64,000 bases of DNA from Nyssa sinensis (GCA_008638375.1 CM018052.1:4543017-4607016), one strand, 5' to 3'; positions 33,583 through 46,345 are shown, counted from the first letter of the stretch. Numbers and translations: made by a program. Notes: a model not told the origin generated them from the sequence alone.

Positions 33583-35179
33583 CATATATATACAACTTAA
33601 TTGTATATATCTCTGTATTGCCCAACTTGCCACCCAAATCAACCAATGGCAACCCATGCAAACCCCACATGATTACTCTCCATCAGCCCACATCAGCCCT
33701 AAATTCCACTGATTTTCTGATATATTCATATATATGTATATGTATAAGAATGAATAAATATATGTGTGTACACATCTTGGACCTTCAAAATAGGGGGGGC
33801 TGTTGTAACACAAAAAATCAGAATTGTTATAGAGGGGTAGGTCTGTTAGAAGCTTAGAGAGTCTGCATGTAGTCTTGGGTGAGAGACCAAGAGAGAAAAT
33901 CCATGTGAGATCAAGCATGGTGTGTGCATGTGTGTGTCTTCATGAGATGCACAAGAAGGAAAGGAACTGAAGATGCACGACTGAATGAGGCACACCTGGA
34001 GTGCCAAAAATCAGGAACCGAACCATAGAGGAGAACAGCCACTGTTTGAAAGGTAAAATGCCAAAAAATTGCTTTGAATTTCTGTTTAAATTTTCATACT
34101 GTTTTGATGGTTTGGATCTATATAGACCGTATATATATGTTCCTGTGAGGCCTAGACTTATTATAGAACAATTGAGAAGGGTCGGATAAGCCTGAATACA
34201 CCCAAACCATGAGCAATCCGCCATTAATAACCATGAGATGCAGGTCTGAATCAGCTGCAATCAAACTGATTTCTGACACACTGAACCTGATCTAGACATC
34301 CTAAGGATCCCAAAACCACCAACCCGCGACCCTAAAACCCCATGCAACCCCTCTAACACGTCGGTTGCAGGTTCGGTCTTCAAATGCCATTTTTGGTTAG
34401 AGTGTGTTAAACTGATTTTCGTGATTGGGGGATGAAACTACATGTCATAGGGATCTTGTAGCAACAAACCGCGTTCAAAATGGTGACAAAATGAGTGTTT
34501 TCCATGGAGTTACAGGTCTCATTATCGTTTTTCCAAACCGTGACTGTGAGTCCAAATCAGGGACTTAGATCGATGCAAAACTGCTCTTTGATGCTTTGGA
34601 AACCCTATAGAAGAAATGGCAGAGGAAATCAGTGGGTTAAAACTCACGAAATTGGAGGGATAGGTTACAGAAATTAGGGCAACAGTACACTGGTTGGTGA
34701 AGAAGACGACGAGTCGACCGAGTCGACTCGTCCAACACGCCTAAACCCACTGAACCGACTCGGACACGTGTCTGTCCACGAACGTGCCACCGTTTTAATG
34801 GAACGGCACCGTTTGGCTTACCTGATTTGTTTTAAAATCAATTCCACCTGTTTGGTTACGGATGCACGAAATTAAAATCCGGAACTGGGCCTATCCGAAC
34901 CGAGAATAAGAAAGAAATTGGGGATAACTGGAGTATCTTATTCCGATTTTCTTAAGGTCACTGAACCGGTTGGCTTCTGAGATTTTTGGACCGGTTCAGT
35001 ACTTGAACCTAAAACCCAAGGGGTTTGAACCCCTAATTTGTGTAATTATGTTTAACCCCCAAATGATTTCTGAAATTATGGATCAACCCCCAACAGTTCT
35101 GAAAAATTATACAGTGGCCCAAATTTTGGGAAAATTGTACATTTAAGCCCTGCCAAATTAATTAAATAATAAAATAATT

Positions 35180-36215
35180 ATTTAATTATTTTATTAAATA
35201 GGTAAAATTATAATTTTACCCTTGGACATTAGATATGTCAAACGGAGTCCAAATAAATTAAATAAATAGTGTATTTTCACTATTTCAAGCATTCTGGACT
35301 CAATGGTACAGTCCGATTTTGGAAATACAGTCCCGAAAAATACAGACCCGTAAGTGATAAATTACTGTACTGCCCCTGATGTCACCAGACCCAAATAAAA
35401 ATAAAAGACAGTCTATTTTGACTATGTCGGGCATTCTGAACTCAACGGTGAGGTCCGTTTAACGAACTGGAGTCCCGAAAAATACAGACACATAAAGTGT
35501 AAATGACCGTACTGCCCCTAATGATTCTCAGGGTCAATTAAACATAACTGATAGTCCAACTTAATTATGTCGGACACTCTGGACCCAACGGTGAGGTCCA
35601 TTTTATGAACTGACGTGCCGAAAAATATGACACGTGAAATTACCAAATTACCCCTAATACTGTACAAAGCCCAAATAAAGTCCGATTGGGACGAAACTGA
35701 TACCGATAGAAACCCGAACACTGGTGAAACTGTATACCCGAATAAATGACGAACCGGGGTCAGAATCTTACGAAACGTAAAATGACCAAAATACCCCTAA
35801 GCACTGTAAGTGTAAGATAAAGGTCAATCTGATCTGATAAATTATCGTAAGTATAATTATGAACACTGAAGGGCTAAATAAGACTCCGAGACAATCAACG
35901 CGTAAAACGAGAAATGACTGATGTGTCCCGATGATCTAAAGCAGATACCAAACGAAGTCCAAAGGACTTGAAAATTCACATACATGATATATGGGACATT
36001 CTGAAGACCACGACAGGGTCCGGGGCGAGGATGGAAAAATTACCATTTTGCCCCTAAGGCTAAATAAGAACCTAACTGATACCGATTGGAATCCAAAGGA
36101 CGTAGAACTTTGTACTTAAGATATAAAGACTATTCCGAAGACCATGACAGGGTCCGAGACAAAAATGATAAAATTACCATTTTGCCCCTAAGGTTGAATG
36201 AGTGCCTGACTGATA
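35180..36215. repeat. degenerate 130-145 base module array in LTR-D
   Basis: About seven diverged copies. Each has a 'TCxGGCATTCTGGACTCAAxGGTxxxGTCC' part, then 'GAAAAATACAGACACGTAA', then 'TGACCxxAxTxCCCCTAA'. Shorter runs of the same module occur in all the long LTRs, for example 1-160, 23200-23480, 40260-40460, 42680-43040, 50820-51290 and 60740-61260. Confidence 0.75.
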
Positions 36216-36488
36216 ACAATTGAAGTCTAAATGACTTATGATATAATCCTAATAATTGCTAAGCCTAATTAAAGAATGAAATAGCCTCGGGTAAGACCCA
36301 ATGGAAGGGCGATAGGCTACTAGGCTATCTTAGGTAATCCGATAGATACCTAAGATGACGAATGAGACCTGAATGGATGAGTTCTGATCTGTCTGTGATT
36401 GATGATTATTATTCAGGATATACATGGAGATGCTTGACGTACCTGGAGGTTATCGGATTATTTATGCAAGGAAATAAGCGTAAAGTTT

Positions 36489-37795
36489 GTGAGTAACTTC
36501 TGACACTGTTTTGATACTGTCCCTTGATTTACTGATCTGTTTTGAATGCAATTATTTAAGTGCAATTATTTAAATGCATGCTTTCCGTACTATATCACTT
36601 ATGACATGGTTTTAGTCTTTTTAAATAATTGACTATATTCCTGATCCCTGTGCTAGCATCCCGTACTGTTTTGCCCGTTTTGAACTGTTGAGATAAAATG
36701 GATATATTGAACCATTATTTCCGAAACGATTAAATAAACCATGTGATATAGGCAAAGAATAACATTTTTGTTGTATCGTACCGCTTTGTATAGTATACTG
36801 TCTGAATGCTATATTGTTTAAATGTATGTACTTAATGTACGCCTTTTGTACCACATTCCACGTGATGTGCTTGTGTCCTTCGAATTAGGAATTCCGTTCA
36901 GTTCGGCTATGTGCTGTCCGTTAATGATATGTCTGCCTCGATTGATATGTTCCGTCCGGTTCTGACATGTTCCGTCTGTTGATGATCTGTCTGTCTTGAT
37001 TGATATATGGTCCAGTTCCGTTATGATCTGTCCGTTGATGATATGTCTTTGCTTTGACTAATGTTTTGTTCCGTTCGATTCTGCTATATTCCGTTCATTG
37101 ATAATGTGTTTGCCTTCATTGATATATGGTCCAGTTCCATTGTGTACTGTCCGTTGATGATACGTCTGTCTTGATTGAAACATTGTTCAGTCCAGTTATG
37201 ATTAGTTCCGACAGTGATGTGTCCCTGACTTGATTGTTATATTGTTTCTACCCAGTTCCGTTATGTTGTGTCTTGTTCATGATTTGCCTGTGTCTTGATT
37301 AGTGTATTGTTTCCGTTTTGTTCCGTTATAATTTTATCCGTTCGCGATATGCCTTTGCTTGACTGATGTATTGTTACCGTTCGATTCCGTTATATTCTGT
37401 CCGTTAATGTTATGTCTGCCTCGATTGATATGTTCCGTCCGGTTCTGACATGTTCCGTCCGTTGATGATCTGTCTGTCTTGATTGATATATGGTCCAGTT
37501 CCGTTATGATTCGTTCCGTTAATGAAGAGTCTGTGTCTTGACCGATATATTAGCAATAGTTATTGTTCTGACCGATTGGTTATGTCGTGTTCCGATCCGT
37601 TTGTATTGTCTGTTCGATTCTGTTTTATTGTACTAGACTGCTTATGAAATGGATTTATAAAAATAGTTATTTTTGTAATGACTAAATTATCCATGTGCCT
37701 TGGGAGCACAAAACTGGTTTTGAAACCCATGATAGGGAATCTGTGTTACTCACTGGGCTTATTTAAGCTCACACCATTATTCTGACATTTTTCAG
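36489..37795 (+). other. probable LTR-internal intron of LTR-D with GTTCCGT-type array
   Basis: Donor TTT/GTGAGTAACTTC at 36489; acceptor TTCTGACATTTTTCAG ending at 37795. Within it, 36883-37560 is a degenerate array (period roughly 52-60 bases) of 'GTTCCGTTATGATCTGTCCG' and 'TTGATGATATGTCTGTCTTG'. The array accounts for the extra length relative to element C (729 bases). Confidence 0.5.
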
Positions 37796-39521
37796 GAATT
37801 ACCTCCATTGGATTAGAAGGTACTATGACATGACATGAATAGGCCAAGTGGCATCGCAAGTAAGGATCTGACGGCACTGAATTGTAGAGACTGGTTTATT
37901 GTGGATTGAACCTGGTTATTCCGGTGAGTGGTATGTTATGACTGACTTGACTGATATATACTAGATAGACATGGCTCATGGAACTAATGGTACTCTAGAG
38001 ATATTAGATCTGTTCTGTTGTTATATGCTTAATTTTAGATATGCTCTGAGATTAGAATTGTTCACTGATTGGATTTAGTCTTGCTCTGTGATACATATTC
38101 TTATGATGGATAAGTGAGTTGCATTCCCGTGACACAAAGAAAAAGTTTTAAATTCCTCTGCATCTGACCCTACAGTTGAAGTGCAATTCGTCAGAAAGTT
38201 CAGAATTTGCCTTTGGTTGGTCGCGTTGCGACCGACTGGTAGTCACGTCCTCGACATCCGCGTAGGGTGGGGTTCGGGATGTGACAGCCACCCTTAGGCC
38301 CGTGGACCTTAGGGCAAAGGCTCACACAAGCAACGGTATTGGATGGTAGTGCAACCTGTGTTTGCGGAAGCGTGAAAACTTTTTCTTTATTTTATTTTCT
38401 TATTTTAAAATTTTGCATATCCGTCCGGTACTGCTGCTCTTTACATTGGTACACATGATTTAACATTCAGAGCATAATAAAAATCTTAAAGACTTTATAA
38501 TTAATACATGTTTGATTACCCCGTGGGGCTTATACATAATAGTGTACTGCTTTACTAATAAAAAAATAAATACTTAAAGTTCATAGTGCTTAACAAAAGA
38601 ACTACTTAAACATTTCTTCCAAAGACGGCTAGACTCATCATCATTATCCTTAAATCAGTACTACCGTCAATTACCTGAAATAGGGGATCGGATAAAAATC
38701 TGGTAAGTTAATCTAAGCTTGTGAGTAACTCCAGTATTTGTCATAAGGTTTTAATTGGTAGTGGTTTAGCACATGAGAGTTTATAAAACAATCACTACCA
38801 ATTGCTTGTATACTTTGAACACAGAATATGTGCATTCCTTAAAACATGTAGCTTTGAAACATTTAAAGTATTCAAGCTAAACTTATACATATGAACTTCA
38901 AAATATATAGATATATGTAGTGAAAATGAGGGTAAAACCTGCTTCCATTTTCAAACATAACATCTTATCACTTTCATTAGTGGAATCTGTTTCGAACCAG
39001 ACTCCCATTTTACTTATACATAAAGATATCTTGTGCCTGGGGGATTAGATCCTACTACCTGGCATTTTACAGGGCAATTGAATTCCGAAGAACCCAAGAT
39101 CCTATCTATTTTACAGGGCAATTGAGTTATGAAAAACTCAAAATTCTGTCTATGTGCTTATGCACTATTTATCTTGCATTTAAATACTTTTCACATGACT
39201 ATGTCAATAAATACTTCTCATGAGCAATTTAAAACATCATACTGATGACTTCATGATAATTTCATATACTTGGAATAAGAAAATTTAGAATATTTAACAA
39301 GAATTGCATTTTATCTTAAACATGTTGAAATAAATTTTAAGGAAAATTGTTGCGGAAACTAATCACTGAGCATGTCACAATAGGGTTATAAAAATAGAAC
39401 AATTTAAACTAAAACCATGTAAATACTGAATTTGGAAATCCAAACACTTCATATCTTTTGAACTTAAAACCTTTTCAAATCCATGGAGTTAAATTTTCAT
39501 TTCAAATACAAGGTTGCTCAC

Positions 39522-40013
39522 CTTACGTGTCTGGGCCGGCTCTATTGAGGTGCCTTCCCTTTGCCTTTTCTTAACCTAAAACAATTTATGAAAATTTCAT
39601 AGATCTAACATGTACTTAATCAACCTATAATCTTTCTTATTCTTAAACTGTGTAAGCCTACTTTTATAATAGGTCTATCCTTAAGAATTGAACTGACTCA
39701 ATTCGCTTCATTATTGAATCTCATATCTATTTACTTATACATATATACTTATTTATAATAGACATTACCTGTGACGCATGTCATTTAGCGTCTCCGTATT
39801 TTCTAATTCTTCCTTTTCTTCCTTTAATTTGGCCTCAGCAAGTCTCCTTGCTGCTGCTTCCTTCATGAGTCGTCCCATTGGGACTATAGGTGTCGTGTAT
39901 ATGAATGGCCTGACAGAGATGATTTTGCATGTCTTGGTTATCCTTATTTTGTGGTTGTTTACTTCCTGTTGCCATAAGAGCTCATCCATAAAATCTTGTT
40001 GTGTTTTGTCCAT
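39522..40013 (-). CDS. small spliced ORF in LTR-E, homologue of the LTR-H ORF
   Basis: Exon 1 (40013-39769) encodes MDKTQQDFMDELLWQQ...IRITKTCKIISVRPFIY..., then an Ala/Glu/Lys-rich helix-like tail ending TETLNDMRHR. The apparent stop TAA directly overlaps a donor CACAG/GTAATG, splitting the last arginine codon in phase 2, as in LTR-H. The acceptor TTGTTTTAG precedes mini-exon 39575-39522, itself followed by CGTAAG/GTGAGCAACC. In this copy the spliced frame stops after about ten more codons; another frame of the mini-exon (KKRQREG...) aligns better with LTR-H, suggesting a small indel. An acceptor-like TGTGTTTTAG lies upstream of the ATG. The protein is hydrophilic, basic, with no signal peptide or membrane segment. 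Function unknown. Confidence 0.5.
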
Positions 40014-40599
40014 AACTTACTTGTACTTTAACCTAAAACACAATTTAAAGTGTTAGGAATTTAATTTCATTTTTAACTATACTCTTTTGGTAGCTCCATT
40101 AATTTTAAGTTTGATTTATTTACTTCACATGTTTACGTGTCGTGTCCTTTCGTATTTTATTCCAACATACGAGCCTTAGTTTAGTACTTCAGCAATATTC
40201 TAGTTTATAGTTACCTGACTTATGCTATTCATCAAACTTTATGTCTCTTTATTATAGACACTTCTTTTGGTCAAATAGACTCTACCATTGAGTCCAGAAC
40301 ATCGAAGAAAGTCAATTTATGCTTTCGCGGAACTCCTTTTGGGTTTGGTAGCAGTAAGGGCATTTTGGTCATTTAATATTTTTATGGGTCTTTAATTTTT
40401 TGGGACCTCGTCTCGTGATGTGGACCTTACCATTGGACTCAGGAGGTCCAAGATAGTAAGAATATACTAATAACTTGTTTAATTTGGACAACAGGCCATT
40501 TCGTCATTATTTATTTTAATTAATTTAATTTAATTTAATGTATTTTATATATAATATATACATTTTTGTGCGTCATTTTGGCACAGGATTGTCCTGTCC

Positions 40600-40670
40600 A
40601 AAATGGTTCGCACGCTTGGTTTCTTCCCTTTGGTCCTCTGTTCGAGTCCTAGGGTGCGCAGCACCCTTTT
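40600..40670 (+). ncRNA. tRNA-like Pol III cassette 1, antisense to LTR-E
   Basis: A-box-like TGGTTCGCACGCTTGG (40604-40619), B box TGTTCGAGTCC (40639-40649), palindrome GGGTGCGCAGCACCC (40652-40666), then TTTT. A TA run follows at about 40685-40713. Confidence 0.42.
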
Positions 40671-40682
40671 ATTTTTCTTTCG

Positions 40683-40716
<34 letters not shown>

Positions 40717-40739
40717 CCCATATTCATCACATTAGGTGC

Positions 40740-40822
40740 ATGTGTCCACGTGGTAAGGGCATGGGTTGGGTTCCAGTGATCGAGCGTTTGAACCCCAAGG
40801 GTTGCGGCTCCTCATTTTTTTT
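40740..40822 (+). ncRNA. tRNA-like Pol III cassette 2, antisense to LTR-E
   Basis: A-box-like TGTCCACGTGGTAAGGGC (40743-40760), B-box-like GCGTTTGAACCCC (40784-40796), then eight T (40815-40822). The two-cassette layout around a TA run is also seen in LTR-F. Confidence 0.38.
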
Positions 40823-43169
40823 CTTCTGATTTTTCTTGACCGAAACAGTGGATAACCTTTTTAAACACGGACAGGCTATCCTATTTACATGTGGAACATA
40901 ATTTAAAACCCATAACCGTGTAACCAATCAGCCCAGTTCTTGATTTTAAAAACTTTAAAACCCTAAGCCTAAAACGATGTCGCCTCACTTATGCGGTGGC
41001 CACCCTCTCTTATAACACGTGTCCGAGTCAACACGCTAAACTCGAATCGAGTTGGCAAGTTGACTCATCGTCTTCTTCATCAACCTACCACTGTTGCCCT
41101 AAATTCTATAGATTTTTGTTTGGGATTTCAAGGGTTTTGATTGTCATGCCTCGAATTTTCGCAAACCCGAGGCGCGACTGAACGAACGAAAAGTAAATAA
41201 AATATAAAGTAAATAAAGGAGAATCTAGCAGGTTCAACTTAACTTACATTCATTCCTGTCAATACACATATACACATTATTCGGGCTTAAGCCCGTACAT
41301 CACAAAATACGCCCCCAAGGGCGAAATATACTTCTAAGTTCGGGTCTCCTTCATTCAGCAAGACTTCCTCAAGTCTCAGGTGCCGGGAGTGTCATTTGAA
41401 ATATGATATCCCACGAATGGGTCAGCTCAACTGCTGGTATAATATAATGCTAATGCAAGGAGCAAAATGTAAGGCGTGGCATGTGCAAGTGTACATTTTT
41501 CTCTATATGCTTTCTAAATCATCTATGTACTGAGATAATAGCAATCCACATGCCTTCCACATCATCTATGCAATATAATAACAATAAGCCACATGCTTTC
41601 CAAATCATTCATACCACACAATGGTAATAAATCCATACGTCATCCAATCGTCCATGCAATGTGATGACAATGCATATGAACCACCCACACAACTCTATGC
41701 TACATGACAATGCATATGAAACACCCACACAACTCTATGCCACATCCATGTCCACTCTATGCATGTCATGTCATCACCATGCATGTCATGTCTCGGTTTA
41801 TGGATTGCTCCCAATGGATACCTGAGTAACCAACACTTGTTCACGGATCGCTCCCGTTGGGTCGCAGGCACCAATGCAATGACCAATTTTGGGTTTTTCA
41901 TCACAGGATCTACACCCTTATAATGCACAACACCTCGTGCTCAACCCACACTATGTCATCAATGAATTACACTATGCCAAATGCCATGGTTCCACCATGT
42001 AATGCCACAATCTCAACAGAACATTTCTTGCCAACCCGTGCAGTATGCTTTAAATAATGCAGCATATTTAAAGCAACAATATCATCCAAATCTCAAAACT
42101 TTTTCCACAAGCCTGTATGCCATGAGCAGTCAAATGAAACACATTCACAATCTCATTAAGTCACAAAGAATACATAACTCCATAAAGCACCAATACATCA
42201 AACTATCGCACCTTCCAAAACACATGATATATCAACACGAATATAAGCCAAAACATAATAATTCAAACTCAGAGGTAAGATCCATCTTCACTATAGCGAC
42301 AAATCATCAAATAATTGAAAGCACATATCAGAGTACATAAGTTATCAATTCTAGATTCTTCAAGCAAGTATATCCTACGCGATTTCCTAATCATCAAATC
42401 AACACATGTACAAATCAATCAACATGCAAATCATTCCTAAACTACTATTCCTTAGCAAAATATCATACCTGATAGGATTGGTCATAACCCTAGTAAACCG
42501 TGTCCACTACACAGTCCAATCAATCAGTGAATAACTTAGTCCTCTTACTGTGTCGGTCTAGTCAAGTCATCTTCTCTTTCCCTTTCAGAGTTCCTAAAAT
42601 TCACAAAGCATATCTCAATATGTCAATCTATGAAATTATGCTATTCATCAAATTTTATGTTTCTTTATGATTGGTATTTCTTTTACTCAAACCGACTCCA
42701 CCATTAAATTTGGAATGTCGAACAAAGTCGATCTAGATTTTCGCGGAATTCAATTTGGACATTTGTACTTAAAAGGGAAAAACTGTCATTTTGTATTTCA
42801 TGATTTCCTAATTCCCAAGGCCTTTACTCGTAAATTGGAATCCACCGTAGAGTCCGGAATACTCGAAATAATTAAAATTCACTATCTGTTTACTTTAATT
42901 GGAGTTCGTTCGACTGCCTTTTAACTCAGGGGCAATTTGATAATTTTTAATGTTCTTACGAGTCTTTTAATTTTTGGGACCTCATCTCGTGATGGGGATC
43001 TCACCATTGGACTCAGGAGGTCCAAGACATAAAGAAAACACTATAAGTCTGTCTCATTTGGATTCCAGGCAATTTATCTATATTTAATTTAATTAAAACA
43101 ATTTAATTAAATTAAATTCTTTATGTGTAATATATATACATGTCTTGTGCAAAAATGATTGGGTGAGAA

Positions 43170-43252
43170 ATGGGTGGCACATTGGCAGCGTGCCACCTCC
43201 CCAAGCCTTGCGTCCCTGGTTCGATTCTCCCACAGGTGCACTGCACCTTTTT
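43170..43252 (+). ncRNA. tRNA-like Pol III cassette 1, antisense to LTR-F
   Basis: A box TGGCACATTGG (43175-43185), B box GGTTCGATTCT (43218-43228), perfect palindrome AGGTGCACTGCACCT (43234-43248) and TTTTT. The B box is one base from the tRNA consensus. Confidence 0.45.
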
Positions 43253-43319
43253 AATTTTCTGTTTTTATTATATTCATTATATATATATATATATTATGCC
43301 AAATATATACCACACGCAT

Positions 43320-43397
43320 GCGCGTGGCCAATTGGAACGATGGGGGGGGTTTTGGCTCAGGGGTTTGGGGTTCGAAACTCAGGCAATGCCCTTTTTT
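43320..43397 (+). ncRNA. tRNA-like Pol III cassette 2, antisense to LTR-F
   Basis: A-box-like TGGCCAATTGG (43325-43335), B box GGTTCGAAACTC (43369-43380), short stem GGCAATGCC and TTTTTT (43392-43397). Confidence 0.4.
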
Positions 43398-45885
43398 CCT
43401 TATTCTTTTCTTTTCTTTAAAATTCTCCTTTTAACCCAATAGTCAGGCCCAACCCCTAGAGGTCCAATGACTTTTAAATTTTAAAACAAGCCCAAGACTT
43501 GTAATTAAAACTAAGCCCAACAGTTAAATTTAAATAGGCCCAATGATTTAAAATGAAATAGGCCTAACTCATCAGGCCCAATTCGCTGCGCCCTTAATCC
43601 CTATTTTTAGGTCATCTTCTCTGATGACCTGGCTAACGCTGGTCACTGGAAAACCGTGCCCCTCACTATTTTCTTACATTTTTGATGTCCGAACTAAGCA
43701 GTTTCAACACCAAATTAATCTGGGAACCTTAAGGCATTATTTAAAAATGATTTTAGCCCGTTTATCCTCACGAAATGAAGAAAAGCAGCAATCCCGGCCA
43801 ACCAAAAACCCAGATTCCGGCCACTGTTTCCTCTCCATTTCATGTATATTTTTATTCTGTTTTCTCTTTGCTTTTTCTTCTAAATGATTTCTGTATTCAA
43901 GAGGGTTAATTCCTCATTATAAAAACTAAGTTTTTGAACACAAAAACACTATAATCTGAATTCTTCTCATGCTCTGCAACTTCTGTTTTCCAACTCAATA
44001 CTGGATTATTTTCATTAATTCTTTTTACAAAGTTTTCTATATTTCATACACAAAACAACCCTATACTTCAAAATAACCAACATGCTTTAAAATAAAGAAA
44101 AGCATAACATAAATTTCTCACCTCTTTTCTAGTTCCCCCAAGTGATTGTGTTCACCTCTCCCTTTCTAGTTTTCTTCTTTCTAAGCCTTCCTCTGAACTC
44201 CTCCAATCCCTCTCAGTTCTCCCAAACTTCACACTCTCTCTCGATCCCCACTTTATCCCTTCTGATTATCTATCCAAATAGCCCTCATATACACAACAAA
44301 CACACACACCCAAACCGTCTCAATCTCTCTCTCTCTCTCTCTCTCTCTCTATTCATAACCCAGCCCTTTGTTTGACTATACCTTCTGCTTTTTCTCTGTT
44401 TCTCTTTTCTATCTCAGCTTTTCATTTAATGCCATGCAGGATATTTTTACACATATATCATATAATATACAAACACACACATCACACACACTGCTGCCGA
44501 TACACACACTGCTCACACACATTAGTACACAGACATGCCACCTCACTACTCATGTTCATGTGTACATATGTATATATACATATACAGCTCACTTATACAT
44601 AACTATACATAATACATAACACAATACGCAAATTATACATATATATATATCCATGCATGTACATATATAATAAATTTCGGGCACGCACACATACACTGAT
44701 TTACGTCGAGCTATTCATGCATGTAAACAGTCATATGCATGGAGATGCGTGCATGCACGTATTATGATACTGTGTCCTGGGTTGTCCGTGTGTCGCCCGA
44801 TACTGACTATTTGAAATAAATTGTACACATTTCTAAGATCGTACGGTCCATCTAATATAATGATATTGAGCTTAAACAGCTCGGGTCACTACTACCAGTG
44901 TCACAACACTCGGCCCAATCTATCTCGGTTCACGTGCCACACCTCGGTCAGGGCATTACAACCCTATTGTAAAAATGAAAAATTTACCCTCAATTTTCCA
45001 TGTCTCTACATTGATTAGTTCAAAACATTCTGTTTTCACTTTAAATTGTTTCTAAAACATCAAAGATCATTTTAGCATTCGTTTAAGAGTTCAAATCGAG
45101 CTTAAGTGTTCGGTTGAAGGTTTGATAAACAAACTTGCAACTCGGCTGTTTGCGCTTATTTCTTAACCATTCTTTTTGGAATTTCTTTTGTTTTGGTCCC
45201 TTTTTCATGGGGCTTCATCTTTCGTTCTTAATAATGGGTTTGAGTGCATGTTTGTGGGGTTGGGTTTCAAAACCCAAACCTGTAACTCTAAATTTTTAAG
45301 ATTTTCTTTGGTCTTTTTTTTTTTATCGCGGTTTAGTGTTTTTAAAACACTTAGAGGGTCTAGTTGAGGTTCCATTACACCAAACATGGTTTGGTTCCAA
45401 TGATTTTAGACATGCTATAAGCAAGGTCCTTTAATGGCTGTTTCTTATGGGTTTGATGTTTTAAACTGTTTTCATGGTCAAATTTCATGCTTGTTCTTGT
45501 TTAAACATATTCTAAACATCAAATATGCATAACACAGGCTAAATTACTTACACATATGCTAAATATTTTTGAGAGAAAAAATACGGGTTATGTATTCTCT
45601 CACATTTTTCTCTCGATTTCCTTCTCCTTTTTTCTTCTGGATTCTTTCTTACTTCTTCTTGCTTCCTTTTCTTTCTGATTCTCCTTAAGCAGTGAGCATG
45701 TAATGCATACACTTGCTTTTAAAGCAAGCTTCACCACCCTCTCTCTCATCTAATTCTCTCTCTCTCTCTACATGACCTCACTGCCTTACTTCTAGCCTTC
45801 CCATCCCATTAAATTTTACTTTTTCAATTTTCAGCCTTTGTATTAAATTTTGCATGATATTTTGTATATATATATACATATAATA

Positions 45886-45990
45886 TAACACACACACACA
45901 CACTAACACACACTTGGTCACACACACACACAGCCGACACTAACACACACTTGGTCACACACACACACAGCTGACACTAACACACCCCAA
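45886..45990. repeat. CA-rich tandem duplication in LTR-E
   Basis: A block of about 42 bases, 'acactaacacacacttggtcacac...cagc(c/t)gac', occurs in direct tandem, embedded in CA and TA runs that continue to about 46230. Confidence 0.85.
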
Positions 45991-46345
45991 TACACTATTC
46001 TGCACACACACATATATATATATATATATATCTACATGTATTTTTATATACACACACACATATATATATATATACATATTTTTGTTTTCATGTGTATATA
46101 CATATATATATATATACTTTAAATCATATGTACCAAACACACATTTAGTATGTGTATTTACTTATTATTATATACGTATTATAATCATATGTATATATAT
46201 ACTATACACATAATGTAATGCATATAGATACATAAGTAAATTTGGTACCCTTCGACCCTCGATTTATTCGTAGTTAATTTTTAACTATGGCTCGTTACCT
46301 CGTAGAGTGTGTCACATTACCCAACATTTGGGTCAGGGTATTACA

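Larger units (their letters stand above)
33080..38286 (+). mobile_element. LTR-D: solo LTR, 5.2 kb, in LTR-E
   Basis: It starts TGTAACACCCCGACTCTG and ends GGGGTTCGGGATGTGACA, with exact duplications GCCAC (33075-33079, 38287-38291). It is the longest LTR seen here; the excess comes from an expanded intron-like region (36489-37795) and a module array (35180-36215). LTR-J is the same subfamily in the other orientation. No coding content supported. Confidence 0.92.
41142..45010 (-). mobile_element. LTR-F: solo LTR, 3.9 kb, in LTR-E
   Basis: It starts TGTCATGCCTCG and ends TCCATGTCTCTACA, with exact duplications TTGAT (41137-41141, 45011-45015). The reverse-complemented start TGTAGAGACATGG matches LTR-G (TGTAATGACATGA), supporting this end over the earlier GGCATTACA at 44960. 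It shares long segments with LTR-G. The predicted intron acceptor is mutated (TTTCAA at about 41400). It has CT, CA and TA runs (44323-44350, 44470-44660) and two tRNA-like cassettes. No coding content. Confidence 0.82.
33029..46345 (-). mobile_element. LTR-E: solo LTR, about 4.2 kb, in the Athila protease, split by LTR-D and LTR-F
   Basis: Its own bases are 33029-33079, 38292-41141 and 45016-46345. Ends: TGTCACGACCCGG and GTCAGGGTATTACA. Flanks are CATGG (33024-33028) and CAGGG (46346-46350), one mismatch; the Athila reading frame across the site favours CATGG as original. The left end is closely related to the end of LTR-K (63001-63112 reversed). It holds the small spliced ORF described separately, two tRNA-like cassettes and an intron-like segment (39521 down to 38675). 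CA-rich duplicated sequence fills 45886-45990. Confidence 0.85.

Noticed and set aside
44951..44960. GGCATTACA at 44960 as the right end of LTR-F
   Set aside because: The following bases do not match TTGAT. The end at 45010 gives an exact duplication and matches the LTR-G terminus.
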